Below, piece by piece: positions 1-8,642 of a stretch of DNA of 64,000 nt. How positions within the stretch are numbered: position 1 is the stretch's first letter; the number at the start of each line of letters is the position of its first letter. This DNA is from Pedobacter cryoconitis (GTDB lineage: Bacteria > Bacteroidota > Bacteroidia > Sphingobacteriales > Sphingobacteriaceae): positions 2,666,001 to 2,730,000 of the forward strand of contig NZ_JACHCG010000001.1 in NCBI RefSeq assembly GCF_014200595.1, read 5' to 3'. Under the pieces are notes generated by a model. It saw only the letters and a list, made by a program, of their open reading frames with translations. It ran no database searches and was not told where the DNA came from. Made by a program: the position numbers and the translations under genes.

Positions 1-1754
1 ATTGTTGCTGCTCTCAGCGCATCACTCATCTCTCTTGACTTCTCTAAAGTCACCCCTGGAGGCAATGATACCTGTAACCAGATGGAGCCTTCATCTAATG
101 GCGGCAAAAAGTCTTTTCCAACGATAACGGACAGGACAATGGCGCTGATCAATACTAACACCAGCGGCATAAACACTTTTTTTGGTTTGTCCATGATCTT
201 ACTCAAACGCCTTTCATACCATGCAGTCAGTTTTTCTAACCACGTATTGTGATAGATTTTGCCTGGTTTTCTGTAAACAGCATAAGCGAGCCCCGGTATC
301 AATATTAATGCGACCGCCAATGCACCCAGCAAAGCATAACCTACGGTAAAAGCCATAGGGGTAAATAGTTTTTTCTCTACTCTTTCAAAGGAAAACAAAG
401 GCAGGTAAGCGGTAATAATGATAATCGTCGAAAATAAAATAGGCTTGGCCACGCTTAAAGCTCTCTCACTAATAGAAACCTCTTCCAGTTCTTTATCAGG
501 ATGATCCTCCCTTTTTTTCAGAATAGTTTCCAGCATTACAATCGCGCCATCCACAATAATCCCAAAATCTATTGCTCCCAAAGAAAGCAGATTTGCCGGA
601 ATCTTTGTGAAATGCATCAGGATAAATGCGACCAGTAAAGAAACCGGGATCGTAATGGCGACAATTAATGCACCTCTCCAACTTCCCAGAAAAACAATTA
701 ACACTACGATAACCAATCCCATTCCTTCTAAAAGCGTATGAGAAACAGTGTCGAGTGTGGTATTGATTAAGTTTGTCCTGTCCAGATAAGCGCGAATAGT
801 TACTCCTTCAGGTAAAACACCATGGTTCAGCTCTGCTACCGCTTTATGAATTCCATCGAGTACTACTGAAGGATTTTGTCCCTTCAGCATCACTACAATC
901 CCTGCAATTCCATCAGAATAATCCACATTGCGATCGGTATAACCTGCTACCCCTTTACGTTCTAGTGTACCGTATTTCAGGTCACCCAAGTCTTTGACAA
1001 ATACAGGGACGCCATTGACAGATTTAACGACCACATCTCCTAAAGCAGCTAAATCTTTAACCAGGCCTATCCCGCGCACTACATAACCTTGTTCTCCGCG
1101 GTTTAAAATACTTCCCCCCGCATTGGTATTATTATTACTGATTGCAGTTTGCACATCGGCCAGTGCCACATGATATTGTACTAGTTTAGCCGGATCAATC
1201 TCTAATTGATATTGTGTAGTGATCCCGCCAAAATTGGCCACATCTGCTACGCCCTGTACTTGTTTGATCTTTGGTATAATCGTCCAGTTCTGTAAATCAG
1301 TAAGTTTCCTTAAATCATGATTTTTACTTTCTATAATATACCGGTAGATTTCCCCGGTCGGAGAGGTCAGCGGATCAAGTCCCGGAGCCGCGCCAAAAGG
1401 AAGACTCAGACCAGTTAACCTTTCCTGGATTCTTTGTCTGGCCCAATAATCATCCACACCATCATCAAAAACCATAGTGATTAGTGACAAGCCGAATAAA
1501 CTACGGCTGCGCATCACATGCATACCGGGTAAACCGTTGAGTGCACGTTCTATAGGAATAGAAATTTGCTGTTCTACTTCTTCGGCAGCCAGGCCAGGCA
1601 CCTGGGTAACTACCTGAGAGGTTACATCTGCAATGTCCGGATAAGCTTCTATTGAAAGTTGTTTCCAGGAGTAAAATCCGAATACAGCCAGGAGTACAAA
1701 AAGTGCTGCAAAGAGCCAGCGTTTTTTTATTGCGGTAAAAATTAATTGCTTCAT
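1..1754 (-). CDS. CusA/CzcA-family heavy-metal efflux RND permease, 3' end outside window
   Basis: About 584 N-terminal residues of an inner-membrane RND pump are present; the rest lies beyond the left edge. The start MKQLIFTAIKKRW is the first in-frame ATG. After the first membrane span, the porter-domain text EAYPDIADVTSQVVTQ is typical of the heavy-metal (HME) branch. A membrane segment with IDFGIIVDGAIVMLE near residue 400 holds the acidic proton-relay residues of CusA/CzcA proteins. The adaptor gene lies 20 bp upstream on the same strand, so the two are co-transcribed. The pump should export monovalent or divalent metal cations (Cu/Ag or Co/Zn/Cd) across both membranes with an outer-membrane partner probably encoded beyond the edge. 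The metal cannot be read from this part. Confidence 0.93.
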   Translation of the reverse strand, partial: MKQLIFTAIKKRWLFAALFVLLAVFGFYSWKQLSIEAYPDIADVTSQVVTQVPGLAAEEVEQQISIPIERALNGLPGMHVMRSRSLFGLSLITMVFDDGVDDYWARQRIQERLTGLSLPFGAAPGLDPLTSPTGEIYRYIIESKNHDLRKLTDLQNWTIIPKIKQVQGVADVANFGGITTQYQLEIDPAKLVQYHVALADVQTAISNNNTNAGGSILNRGEQGYVVRGIGLVKDLAALGDVVVKSVNGVPVFVKDLGDLKYGTLERKGVAGYTDRNVDYSDGIAGIVVMLKGQNPSVVLDGIHKAVAELNHGVLPEGVTIRAYLDRTNLINTTLDTVSHTLLEGMGLVIVVLIVFLGSWRGALIVAITIPVSLLVAFILMHFTKIPANLLSLGAIDFGIIVDGAIVMLETILKKREDHPDKELEEVSISERALSVAKPILFSTIIIITAYLPLFSFERVEKKLFTPMAFTVGYALLGALAVALILIPGLAYAVYRKPGKIYHNTWLEKLTAWYERRLSKIMDKPKKVFMPLVLVLISAIVLSVIVGKDFLPPLDEGSIWLQVSLPPGVTLEKSREMSDALRAAT

Positions 1755-1774
1755 ATGATTGGCTTATAGCGTGA

Positions 1775-2905
1775 TTACTTAGCTTCTAATAAATAGAAAC
1801 CACCCTCTGATACGATCCTTTCGCCTTTGGCCAGACCACTTTTAATGACAACACGATCTCCATCTGTACCGCCTGTTTCTACTTTCCTTTTGATATATTT
1901 ACCGTCTGGGTTAACCACGAAAACAAAATTTGCCTCATTCATTTGCAGGATTGCTTTCAGCGGGATCATAATAACTGAAGCAGGTGCATCGATAAAGTTC
2001 ACAGAAACATACATTCCCGGTTTAAGAGTATGATCGCTGTTGTTACATTCGATCAGAACCTGTACACTACGGGTATCTTCGTCTACAATTTCATTGACAT
2101 GGTAGACTTTTCCCTTGATTTTTTTACCAGGAAATGCGGCCACCTCAATCTCACATTCATCTTTTTCATGAATATATCGGATATCTTTTTCCTTAACCTG
2201 GCCCACAATCCATACTTTACTCAGATTAGCAACCGTAGCTACACTGGCTGCATCGTCTTTAATAAACTGACCTAAAACCACTTTATTTTCAATGACTTCA
2301 CCAACAATTGGAGCATGTACAACCAGCGCCTGACCTAAAGACAATTTTTCTGGATTTGCCTTAAATATTTTGATGCCCATAACTGCATTTTCATATTCCT
2401 TTTTTTCAACATCATAGGCAGTTTGTGCTTCTTCTAAATCTTTCATTACACCTACCCCATTGGCCATCAGATCCTTCTGGCGTTTCAAAGTTCTTTCCGC
2501 CTGCTGCATCTGTGATTTCTCCTGAAAAAACACTTTTTGTGCAGCAATAAAATCCGGAGAACTGATTTCAAATAAAGGAGTTTCGGGCGTTGTTTTTAAT
2601 CCCAATTTGAGGTAGCTTTTAGTCACTCTGCCTTGAAAGGGCGGTGCAATTTCGGCGAATTGGGTGGGAATTGCTTTTACTGTTCCGGCAGTCATCATTT
2701 TCATGCTATAAGACTCAGTATCAACATCTATAATTTTAAGTTTACCCTTCAGTACTGAGTTGTCCGGTACAGTAATAACATCACCTTTCATAGTGTAATT
2801 AGCAGCAGGTTCTTTAGCTATTTGCTGTTTGCAGGAAGCAGTTATCCCTATAATGGCCATGGCAATGCCAGTCAAATACGACTGACGATTATTTCTTAAG
2901 TTCAT
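1775..2905 (-). CDS. CusB/CzcB-type periplasmic adaptor lipoprotein of metal efflux pump
   Basis: This 376-residue protein is the membrane-fusion subunit that links the RND permease to an outer-membrane channel. The N-terminus has a short hydrophobic stretch and a lipobox ending ITASC (Cys about 25), so it should be a lipoprotein. A barrel/lipoyl part (TAGTVKAIPTQFAEIAPPFQGRV), a coiled-coil hairpin around 120-170 and a second barrel half (HAPIVGEVIENKVVLGQF) follow in the usual order; the C-terminus has the membrane-proximal domain (VETGGTDGDRVVIKSGLAKGERIV). No His-rich metal-binding N-terminal extension is present. Its start overlaps the end of a 50-codon ORF by 17 nt, which suggests translational coupling to the mgtA operon. 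Confidence 0.93.
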   Translation of the reverse strand: MNLRNNRQSYLTGIAMAIIGITASCKQQIAKEPAANYTMKGDVITVPDNSVLKGKLKIIDVDTESYSMKMMTAGTVKAIPTQFAEIAPPFQGRVTKSYLKLGLKTTPETPLFEISSPDFIAAQKVFFQEKSQMQQAERTLKRQKDLMANGVGVMKDLEEAQTAYDVEKKEYENAVMGIKIFKANPEKLSLGQALVVHAPIVGEVIENKVVLGQFIKDDAASVATVANLSKVWIVGQVKEKDIRYIHEKDECEIEVAAFPGKKIKGKVYHVNEIVDEDTRSVQVLIECNNSDHTLKPGMYVSVNFIDAPASVIMIPLKAILQMNEANFVFVVNPDGKYIKRKVETGGTDGDRVVIKSGLAKGERIVSEGGFYLLEAK

Positions 2906-3041
2906 ATTGTGCTTTGTCTTTGTTTGAGAAATTAGATGATAGGGTATGAAAACGGTATTCCAACCATTCTGCGAGTATGACCACCAGTAGAATTAACACG
3001 ATGGCCAGTATCCATTGTTTGCGGGCAATAATTACAGCCAT
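2889..3041 (-). CDS. Putative 50-residue single-span membrane peptide between mgtA and cusB-like gene
   Basis: This short frame starts with ATG ten bases before the end of the mgtA coding region and ends inside the start of the adaptor gene, so it fills the otherwise non-coding gap. It reads MAVIIARKQW, then a strongly hydrophobic stretch (ILAIVLILLVVILAEWLEY, about residues 11-29) and a charged tail ending QYELKK. The basic residues before the span and the polar tail after it fit a small bitopic membrane protein. Coupled start and stop on both sides support real translation. Small membrane peptides are known partners of P-type ATPases (KdpF, MgtR/MgtS in enterobacteria), but no similarity to any of them is visible. 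Function unknown. Confidence 0.55.
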   Translation of the reverse strand: MAVIIARKQWILAIVLILLVVILAEWLEYRFHTLSSNFSNKDKAQYELKK

Positions 3042-5743
3042 TGGTTAAATCTTTTAATGTACCATCCTTTAATAAGTTGCGTAAGCAGACAGTAGCAAGC
3101 CAGAATTCCAATCAGCCATGGAAAATAGCTCAGTGGCAATTGTTCCATCTTTAATGCACCTGCAAATGGTGAAAACGGTATAAGGATCCCGATAACCATA
3201 ATCAGCGAGGTCAAAGCGACTACTGGTGTGGTTGCCCAGCTCTGAATAAATGGGATTTTACGCGTCCGGATCATATGTACAATCAGTGTCTGGGACAATA
3301 ACCCTTCGATAAACCATCCACTTTGAAATAAGCTTTGATGTTCAGGACTATTCGCTTTGAAAACATAAAACATCACTGCGAACATGGCATAATCAAATAT
3401 TGAGCTGATCGGGCCTATATAAATCATGAACCTCTTAATTCCGGATGCATCCCATTTTTTAGGTTGTTCGATAAACTCTTCATCCATTTTATCCCATGGG
3501 ATGGAGATCTGTGAAACATCGTACAAGAGATTCTGAACCAGAATTTGCACAGGGAGCATTGGCAGGAATGGCAGAAAGGCACTTGCACCTAACATGCTGA
3601 ACATATTACCGAAATTACTGCTGGCAGTCATTTTGATATATTTGATAATATTACCAAAAGTTCTGCGGCCATAGATCACCCCTTTTCTCAAAACCATCAG
3701 GTCTTTTTCCAGCAAAATGATATCGGCACTTTCTTTGGCAATATCTACCGCTGTATCTACACTGATCCCTACATCGGCATCTCTAAGTGCTACAGCATCA
3801 TTGATACCATCACCCATAAAGCCTACGGTGTGGCCTTTTGCCTGCAACATTTTAACCACCCGCGACTTTTGAACCGGACTTAATTTGGCCAGGATAGAAA
3901 CCTCTCCTACTTGTTCCTGTAATTCTGCATCGGTCATTTTCTCCACTTCCGCACCCAACAGGATTTTACTAAAAGGAATACCAACGTCACGGCAGATTTT
4001 TTTAGTAACAATCTCATTATCCCCGGTCAAAACTTTGATGCTCACCCCTAATTTCTGAAGCGCTTCAATAGCGATTTTGGCTGAAGGTTTAGCTGGATCA
4101 AGGAAGCCAATAAAACCGGTAAGGATCATGTTTTTTTCATCCTCTACGCCATAGTTCAGCGCACGGTCGTCAAATTCACGGATAGCAACAAGCAATACCC
4201 GAAGTCCTTCTGCATTGAGTTTTTTTGAGGTCTGAAGGATCATATTCCGCATGGCTGTATCCATAGGAATGACTTTATCAGATTCAATATGCAGTTTTTT
4301 ATCATCTCCGGGATCAAAAGCATGACTACAGAGATCAAGCATTTCTTCTACAGCTCCTTTACAAATCAATAAATGTTTACCATTGCGCTGTTTAAGTATT
4401 ACAGACATTCTGCGCCGATGGAAATCAAATGGGATTTCATCAACTTTTAAAAAATGCTCCTCAACTTTCAGATAATCATGCAGTTCAACATGCTCCAGTA
4501 CAGCAACATCGAGCAGGTTTTTTAGTCCCGTTTGATGAAAGCTATTGAGATAGGCCCATTTGAGTACTTCTTCATCCTCTTGTCCGAAGATATTCAAGTG
4601 TCTTTCCAGGACAATCTTGTCCATAGTGAGTGTACCTGTTTTATCTGTACACAGTACATCCATTGCCCCGATATTCTGGATGGCATTGAGCCTTTTAATA
4701 ATCACTTTGTGCTTACTCATATTAAGCGCGCCTTTAGCAAGATTTGCGGTCACAATCATCGGCAGCATTTCTGGTGTTAATCCAACCGCAACGGCGATTG
4801 CAAAAAGCAGTGCATCCCACCAGTTCCCTTTAACTAACCCATTGATCAGGAAAATCAGCGGTACCATCACCACCATAAAGCTGATGAGCAGATAACTTAC
4901 TTTATTAACACCTTTATCAAAGTTTGTTTCCGCACGTTTACCTACAATTACTTTGCTCAGTGAACCAAAATAGGTTTGATTGCCTGTATTTACAACAATC
5001 GCAGTCGCATAACCACTCACGACATTTGTTCCCATAAAACAGATATTATCTAATTCTACCAGTGGTTTTTCTTCTGCATTGCGGACCGTAAGACTTCTTT
5101 TTTCTACAGGTAAGGACTCTCCGGTCAGCATGGACTGGCTTACAAAAAGATCCTTTGACTGGACAACCCTGCAATCTGCCGGGATCATATCACCAGCGGA
5201 CAGCATAATTAAATCTCCCGGTACTAATTTTTTAATATCCACTTCTTTTTTTCCAGCAATTTTCCGTACCACGGTCGCTGTAGTTTTCACCATACTTTTA
5301 AGCTGTTCGGCCGCACGGTTGCTCCGGTATTCCTGAAAAAACCTTAACAATGAGCTGGCCATCACCATAATACCAACCATCGTAACTGTTTTGTAATCGG
5401 CTTCACCCGGGCTGGCCAACCAGACATCCAGAATAAAAGAGATGATTGCAATAATGAGCAGGATACCAATAAATGGATTTATAAATGCCTGAAACAGCTG
5501 TTTAATCCACGCTGGAGCTTTTTCATGATGCACCTCGTTCAAACCAAAACTGTTTAATCTCTCCTTGGCCTGCATAGCAGACAATCCCTCCATGGAGCTA
5601 TCCAGCATAGCCAGATAAAAGTCCTGGTCTGAGCGGGAAACATTATGAATTTTAGTTGCGGCAGCCTCGTCGCTGCCATTAGACATGATTTTTTTGCTGT
5701 CAGGCAGGACTCTTTTTTTTAATCCTTCTTTTACGATAGTCAT
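3032..5743 (-). CDS. mgtA: Magnesium-translocating P-type ATPase
   Basis: This 903-residue P3B-type ATPase imports Mg2+ across the inner membrane at the cost of ATP. Visible in order are the cation-ATPase N-terminal domain (SSMEGLSAMQAKERLNSFGL), two spans, the actuator motif MLTGESLPVEK, membrane segment 4 (VGLTPEMLPMIV), the phosphorylation motif CTDKTGTLTMDK near residue 365, the nucleotide-domain ICKGAVEEML, the hinge MGDGINDAVALRDADVGIS, and a C-terminal membrane half with IPWDKMDEE and RFMIYIGPISSIFDY, which are hallmarks of MgtA/MgtB rather than Ca2+ or K+ pumps. Length is normal for the family. It sits in a minus-strand operon with mgtC upstream and metal-efflux genes downstream. Confidence 0.95.
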   Translation of the reverse strand: MTIVKEGLKKRVLPDSKKIMSNGSDEAAATKIHNVSRSDQDFYLAMLDSSMEGLSAMQAKERLNSFGLNEVHHEKAPAWIKQLFQAFINPFIGILLIIAIISFILDVWLASPGEADYKTVTMVGIMVMASSLLRFFQEYRSNRAAEQLKSMVKTTATVVRKIAGKKEVDIKKLVPGDLIMLSAGDMIPADCRVVQSKDLFVSQSMLTGESLPVEKRSLTVRNAEEKPLVELDNICFMGTNVVSGYATAIVVNTGNQTYFGSLSKVIVGKRAETNFDKGVNKVSYLLISFMVVMVPLIFLINGLVKGNWWDALLFAIAVAVGLTPEMLPMIVTANLAKGALNMSKHKVIIKRLNAIQNIGAMDVLCTDKTGTLTMDKIVLERHLNIFGQEDEEVLKWAYLNSFHQTGLKNLLDVAVLEHVELHDYLKVEEHFLKVDEIPFDFHRRRMSVILKQRNGKHLLICKGAVEEMLDLCSHAFDPGDDKKLHIESDKVIPMDTAMRNMILQTSKKLNAEGLRVLLVAIREFDDRALNYGVEDEKNMILTGFIGFLDPAKPSAKIAIEALQKLGVSIKVLTGDNEIVTKKICRDVGIPFSKILLGAEVEKMTDAELQEQVGEVSILAKLSPVQKSRVVKMLQAKGHTVGFMGDGINDAVALRDADVGISVDTAVDIAKESADIILLEKDLMVLRKGVIYGRRTFGNIIKYIKMTASSNFGNMFSMLGASAFLPFLPMLPVQILVQNLLYDVSQISIPWDKMDEEFIEQPKKWDASGIKRFMIYIGPISSIFDYAMFAVMFYVFKANSPEHQSLFQSGWFIEGLLSQTLIVHMIRTRKIPFIQSWATTPVVALTSLIMVIGILIPFSPFAGALKMEQLPLSYFPWLIGILACYCLLTQLIKGWYIKRFNQWL

Positions 5744-5779
5744 GATATTATAGATATACAGATAAGCGAAAATTGTTAA

Positions 5780-6358
5780 TTATATCAATTTGAACAGGAG
5801 TACAACCACTCCCACCATCATCAGGCAGGTGCAAAGTGTACGCAGTGTATAGATTAGTTTGTGATGATGCGTTTTACCCAACCATACACCTATGCCTAAA
5901 AACAGCAGAATGAAGACCGGGAACAGGATATTTATATTGTCTTCTGTTCTATCAAGCCATTGAATCGCCATTCCGAAAACGAAAAGGTACATCGCCGAGC
6001 TGAAGGCCAGCAGCAATATATTATTTGCTGTATAATTGATAGTAGTTGCATCTTTCTTGTTTTGAAAATGATCTTTATACATCTTTGCCCCGATAGAAAT
6101 CAGCAGTCCGAGTGCAAGCCAATCCTTTTGATTTGTAGTTAGAGAAGGTGCCCAGCTGGTGATCCACCTTCCCCACAGCAGCATCTGATTTTGGGTTATA
6201 AACAGCAATAATAAGATCAGTATCCAATTTGCCCGGCTGATTATTGAGACTGTTTTACCTGTTAATTTTGCAATCATCAGGTTGTCGGCAGTGATCCCAA
6301 TTGCAATAAATAAGATTGCATATTGTATAATGCCGCATTTTAATAGTAGAAAGGTCAT
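5780..6358 (-). CDS. MntP-like six-span membrane protein in the Mg operon
   Basis: This 192-residue protein is almost entirely hydrophobic with about six predicted spans. The first span reads IAIGITADNLMIAKLTGKT and the third LALGLLISIGAKMYKDHF, a pattern like MntP (DUF204) manganese exporters, in which an Asp in the first span and a G-G-K-M element in the third are conserved. The Asp expected in MntP span 4 is not seen (LAFSSAMYLFVFGMAI), so the transport function is uncertain. It is 34 bp downstream of mgtC and 36 bp upstream of mgtA on the same strand, which argues for a role in divalent-cation balance. It could instead be a diverged relative with another substrate. Confidence 0.5.
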   Translation of the reverse strand: MTFLLLKCGIIQYAILFIAIGITADNLMIAKLTGKTVSIISRANWILILLLLFITQNQMLLWGRWITSWAPSLTTNQKDWLALGLLISIGAKMYKDHFQNKKDATTINYTANNILLLAFSSAMYLFVFGMAIQWLDRTEDNINILFPVFILLFLGIGVWLGKTHHHKLIYTLRTLCTCLMMVGVVVLLFKLI

Positions 6359-6392
6359 TTCCTGAAATCGTTTATAGGTTGTTTATATAGTT

Positions 6393-7109
6393 TTATAAGT
6401 CGTTCTCATCACCAGCCCTGTTCCAGCTGACTTCAGAAACCTCGTGTTCGATAGTTAATCGTCCTGCAATTCGTTCCATAATTGCATCTTCACTACTGTT
6501 AGCCAGTATTTCTGCAACAATTACAGCCTTGCTCGGATCACCATCATCTGTACTTTTAAGTGATCTCAGCAATAACTTATCATCATTACTGGTAAATTGC
6601 AGCAACAGCACTCTCAAATGATTCTCTACATCCTGTCTGCATTTGATAATCAACAGATAAGCCACGGGAATCCTGGTACTCTTTAGTGGTAAACGGCTTA
6701 GTTTTATGCCAACCGGGCGCATGATTACATGTGTCAGAATTACAAAAGTGGTAACGATTGCTGCCTCAGGAATAAACCCTAACCCGCAAGACGCGCCAAC
6801 TGCGGCAGAACACCATAAAGTAGCTGCTGTATTTAGTCCTCTTACGTTCAGGCCATCTTTCATAATGACACCTGCACCCAGAAAACCGATTCCACTGACT
6901 ACATAAGAAATTACCCTTCCGGAAGCATCTCCACCCACTTTTACCCCCAGGGAAACGAACATACAAGCCCCTAAGCAAACCAGCATATTTGTCCTTAACC
7001 CGGCCATTCGTTGTCTCCACTGGCGCTCAGTCCCAATTGCTGCTCCCAGCAAAAAGGCAATGGCAAGTCTTAGTGTAAATTCAATTATTGTCATGACCAT
7101 TCCTCCCAT
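6393..7109 (-). CDS. mgtC: MgtC/SapB-family membrane protein
   Basis: This 238-residue protein has an N-terminal membrane domain with several spans and the MgtC signature LLGAAIGTERQWRQRMAGLRT, followed by GIGFLGAGVIMKDG and GLNTAATLWCSAAVG, and a soluble C-terminal ACT-like part after about residue 150. MgtC proteins help cells grow at low Mg2+; in Salmonella MgtC inhibits the F-type ATP synthase. It is the first long gene of the Mg operon. The start could be codon 1, 4 or 6 (MGGMVMTII); all lie inside the end of the preceding 79-codon frame. A long structured leader suggests control by Mg2+, ATP or an amino acid, as in enterobacterial mgt leaders, but that is inference. Confidence 0.92.
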   Translation of the reverse strand: MGGMVMTIIEFTLRLAIAFLLGAAIGTERQWRQRMAGLRTNMLVCLGACMFVSLGVKVGGDASGRVISYVVSGIGFLGAGVIMKDGLNVRGLNTAATLWCSAAVGASCGLGFIPEAAIVTTFVILTHVIMRPVGIKLSRLPLKSTRIPVAYLLIIKCRQDVENHLRVLLLQFTSNDDKLLLRSLKSTDDGDPSKAVIVAEILANSSEDAIMERIAGRLTIEHEVSEVSWNRAGDENDL

Positions 7110-7330
7110 TTTTTAATTTGTTGAAAAGCCTGTCTGATTACATTCAACAGCGAAGAATAAGCGCTAAAAAAAAGTTGTCTGAAAGAAAGAGATGGAGAAT
7201 AGTTTTGTCTGCTGAAGATATTGTCAGCTATACCAAACGTGATTGTTGGCCTGGTGTCCATACCCACTGGATAATCATAATCTACAATATGACGGGTATA
7301 TTTTGGTTGTGTTTTTGAAAAATTGAACAT
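7091..7330 (-). CDS. Candidate leader ORF overlapping mgtC start (79 codons)
   Basis: This frame begins MFNFSKTQPKYTRHIVDY and ends QQIKKWEEWS, overlapping the mgtC start by 19 nt. It matches no family I recognise and has no membrane span. The overlap with mgtC and its place directly behind a hairpin make it a candidate regulatory leader peptide or a small upstream cistron. It could also be a chance open frame. Its Tyr/Arg/Ser-rich composition is ordinary, so no single-amino-acid attenuation signal stands out. Confidence 0.35.
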   Translation of the reverse strand: MFNFSKTQPKYTRHIVDYDYPVGMDTRPTITFGIADNIFSRQNYSPSLSFRQLFFSAYSSLLNVIRQAFQQIKKWEEWS

Positions 7331-7333
7331 AAC

Positions 7334-7362
7334 TCTGTTTTATGCCACTACCGGCATAACAG
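7334..7362 (-). promoter_or_regulatory. Hairpin in mgtC leader
   Basis: An inverted repeat with arms TTATGCC and GGCATAA separated by six bases, extendable by CTGT/ACAG around a small bulge, sits just upstream of the 79-codon frame. A second pair GGTACT/AGTACC lies at about 7416-7433. Both would form in the predicted leader RNA. There is no U-run directly after them, so they are not simple terminators. Confidence 0.45.
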
Positions 7363-7374
7363 AAGTTACGAGCG

Positions 7375-7455
7375 TTAGCGGGCGGTTAAATAATTAATTG
7401 ATAATGTTTTTGACGGTACTATTGAAAGTACCTTTGAATGGGGGCCTGAGTCCAT
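7375..7455 (-). other. Candidate 26-codon upstream ORF in mgtC leader
   Basis: The frame runs MDSGPHSKVLSIVP to INYLTAR and lies just downstream of the predicted -7 box. It contains two prolines and a hairpin-forming GGTACT/AGTACC pair inside its coding part. Enterobacterial mgt leaders contain two short ORFs that sense ATP and proline; the arrangement here (two short ORFs plus hairpins before mgtC) is analogous in layout only. Confidence 0.3.
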
Positions 7456-7473
7456 AATTTGCTTTTTTTTAAT

Positions 7474-7485
7474 CTGCTGCAAATA
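7474..7485 (-). promoter_or_regulatory. Predicted -7 box for the mgtC operon (TATATTTG)
   Basis: On the minus strand the sequence TTTTATATTTGCAGC contains TATATTTG, matching the Bacteroidota -7 consensus TAnnTTTG. No good TTG -33 element is found at the usual distance, which is compatible with activator-dependent transcription. A start near here would give a leader of roughly 350 nt before mgtC. Confidence 0.45.
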
Positions 7486-8108
7486 TAAAACACCCCATTT
7501 GAAAGGGCCGTTAGAGGACAAACAGAAATTCATTAGAAATTCATTAGAATCAGCCGGGTAGATTCCGGAGTGTACAATTAAGAATAGAGCTGGGTATAAT
7601 GCATGCAGCAGGCCGGATATTCAGTGACGTTATTGATGATTACAGGACGATGTGACTTTATGAATCTGGTGATATTAGCCTGCTCCCCTTCTGAGCATAC
7701 AATTAAATTAGGCAATACATCTTAAAAAATTGGCACCAAATTACATCTTTATTGACTTGTTGCCATCCCAATTTCTCAAGAATAGTACTAAAAACAGTAC
7801 ATAATTAAACATATATAAGTTGGATTTTAAATCAAATTAATAGTTAGTTCATTAATTGATAAAATTTGAACCCAATACGCCATAGCCCATCAACTCCATT
7901 AAACGACAATAACACCAAAAAACAAACAAACATTTTGTTTTAATTAATAAATAAATTTCTTTCTATTTCACACCAACAACAAATCAGAAATATATTAATC
8001 TCCCTGACCAATGCGTTTTTTCATTTTCAATAAACTAATTGGTATAAGAGTTGGAATAAAAAAAATGTATTTAATCAACAGCATTTATAATCATTTAATC
8101 TTCAACTT
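7486..8108. other. Intergenic region without a confident gene
   Basis: This A/T-rich gap separates the mgt leader from the sigma-factor gene. It contains a short direct repeat GAAATTCATTA (two copies at about 7527-7548). On the minus strand, 7578-7715 is open for 45 codons from a TTG (…NLIVCSEGEQANITRF…) with a coding-like composition but no recognisable family. The part from 7740 to 8108 is very A/T-rich and holds no visible gene. Confidence 0.4.
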
Positions 8109-8642
8109 ATGATCAGTAATTCTTTCCCATACCAAGTTAATGACCACAAGTCTTCTTTAAAAACTTTCGCCCTGAATTTCACAAAAAACATGGACGATGC
8201 TGATGACTTAGTTCAGGAAACATTATTAAAAGCTATACGTTACTCCAAACTTTATGTGGAAGGGACGAACCTGAAAGGATGGCTATATACTATAATGAGA
8301 AATACATTTATAAACGATTATAGAAGGATTGTAAAACAACGCAGCATTATAGACACTACAGAAGAAATCAGTTCTGCCCAGCTATATACAAGTGCTTCGC
8401 ATAATCAGGCCAATAATAAGTTTATCAGTGATGATGTAAATAAGGCTCTTGCCATGCTAAGCGTTGAATATTACACCCCTTTCATCAAATATTTTGAAGG
8501 TTATAAATATCATGAAATAGCAGACATGCTGAATATACCTATTGGTACAGTTAAAACCAGAATTCACGTAGCACGTCAATTATTGAAAAGCAACCTGAAA
8601 ATCTACAACCAGGAATTTAAGAAATCAAACAAGTATAACTAA
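8109..8642 (+). CDS. ECF-type RNA polymerase sigma factor
   Basis: This 177-residue protein has the two-domain form of group 4 sigma factors. Region 2 is at about residues 12-75 (NMDDADDLVQETLLKAIRYSK, then LKGWLYTIMRNTFINDYRR) and region 4 at about 115-165 (YTPFIKYFEGYKYHEIADMLNIPIGTVKTRIHVAR), with the helix-turn-helix near its end. No anti-sigma gene is adjacent; both neighbours are unrelated acetyltransferases on the other strand. It lacks the extra domains of FecI-like ECFs found next to SusC genes, so target promoters cannot be guessed with confidence. Confidence 0.93.
   Translation: MISNSFPYQVNDHKSSLKTFALNFTKNMDDADDLVQETLLKAIRYSKLYVEGTNLKGWLYTIMRNTFINDYRRIVKQRSIIDTTEEISSAQLYTSASHNQANNKFISDDVNKALAMLSVEYYTPFIKYFEGYKYHEIADMLNIPIGTVKTRIHVARQLLKSNLKIYNQEFKKSNKYN

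Noticed and set aside
7091..7485. Known Mg2+ riboswitch (M-box) before mgtC
   Set aside because: I could not match the multi-stem M-box pattern; only two small hairpins and short ORFs are visible.
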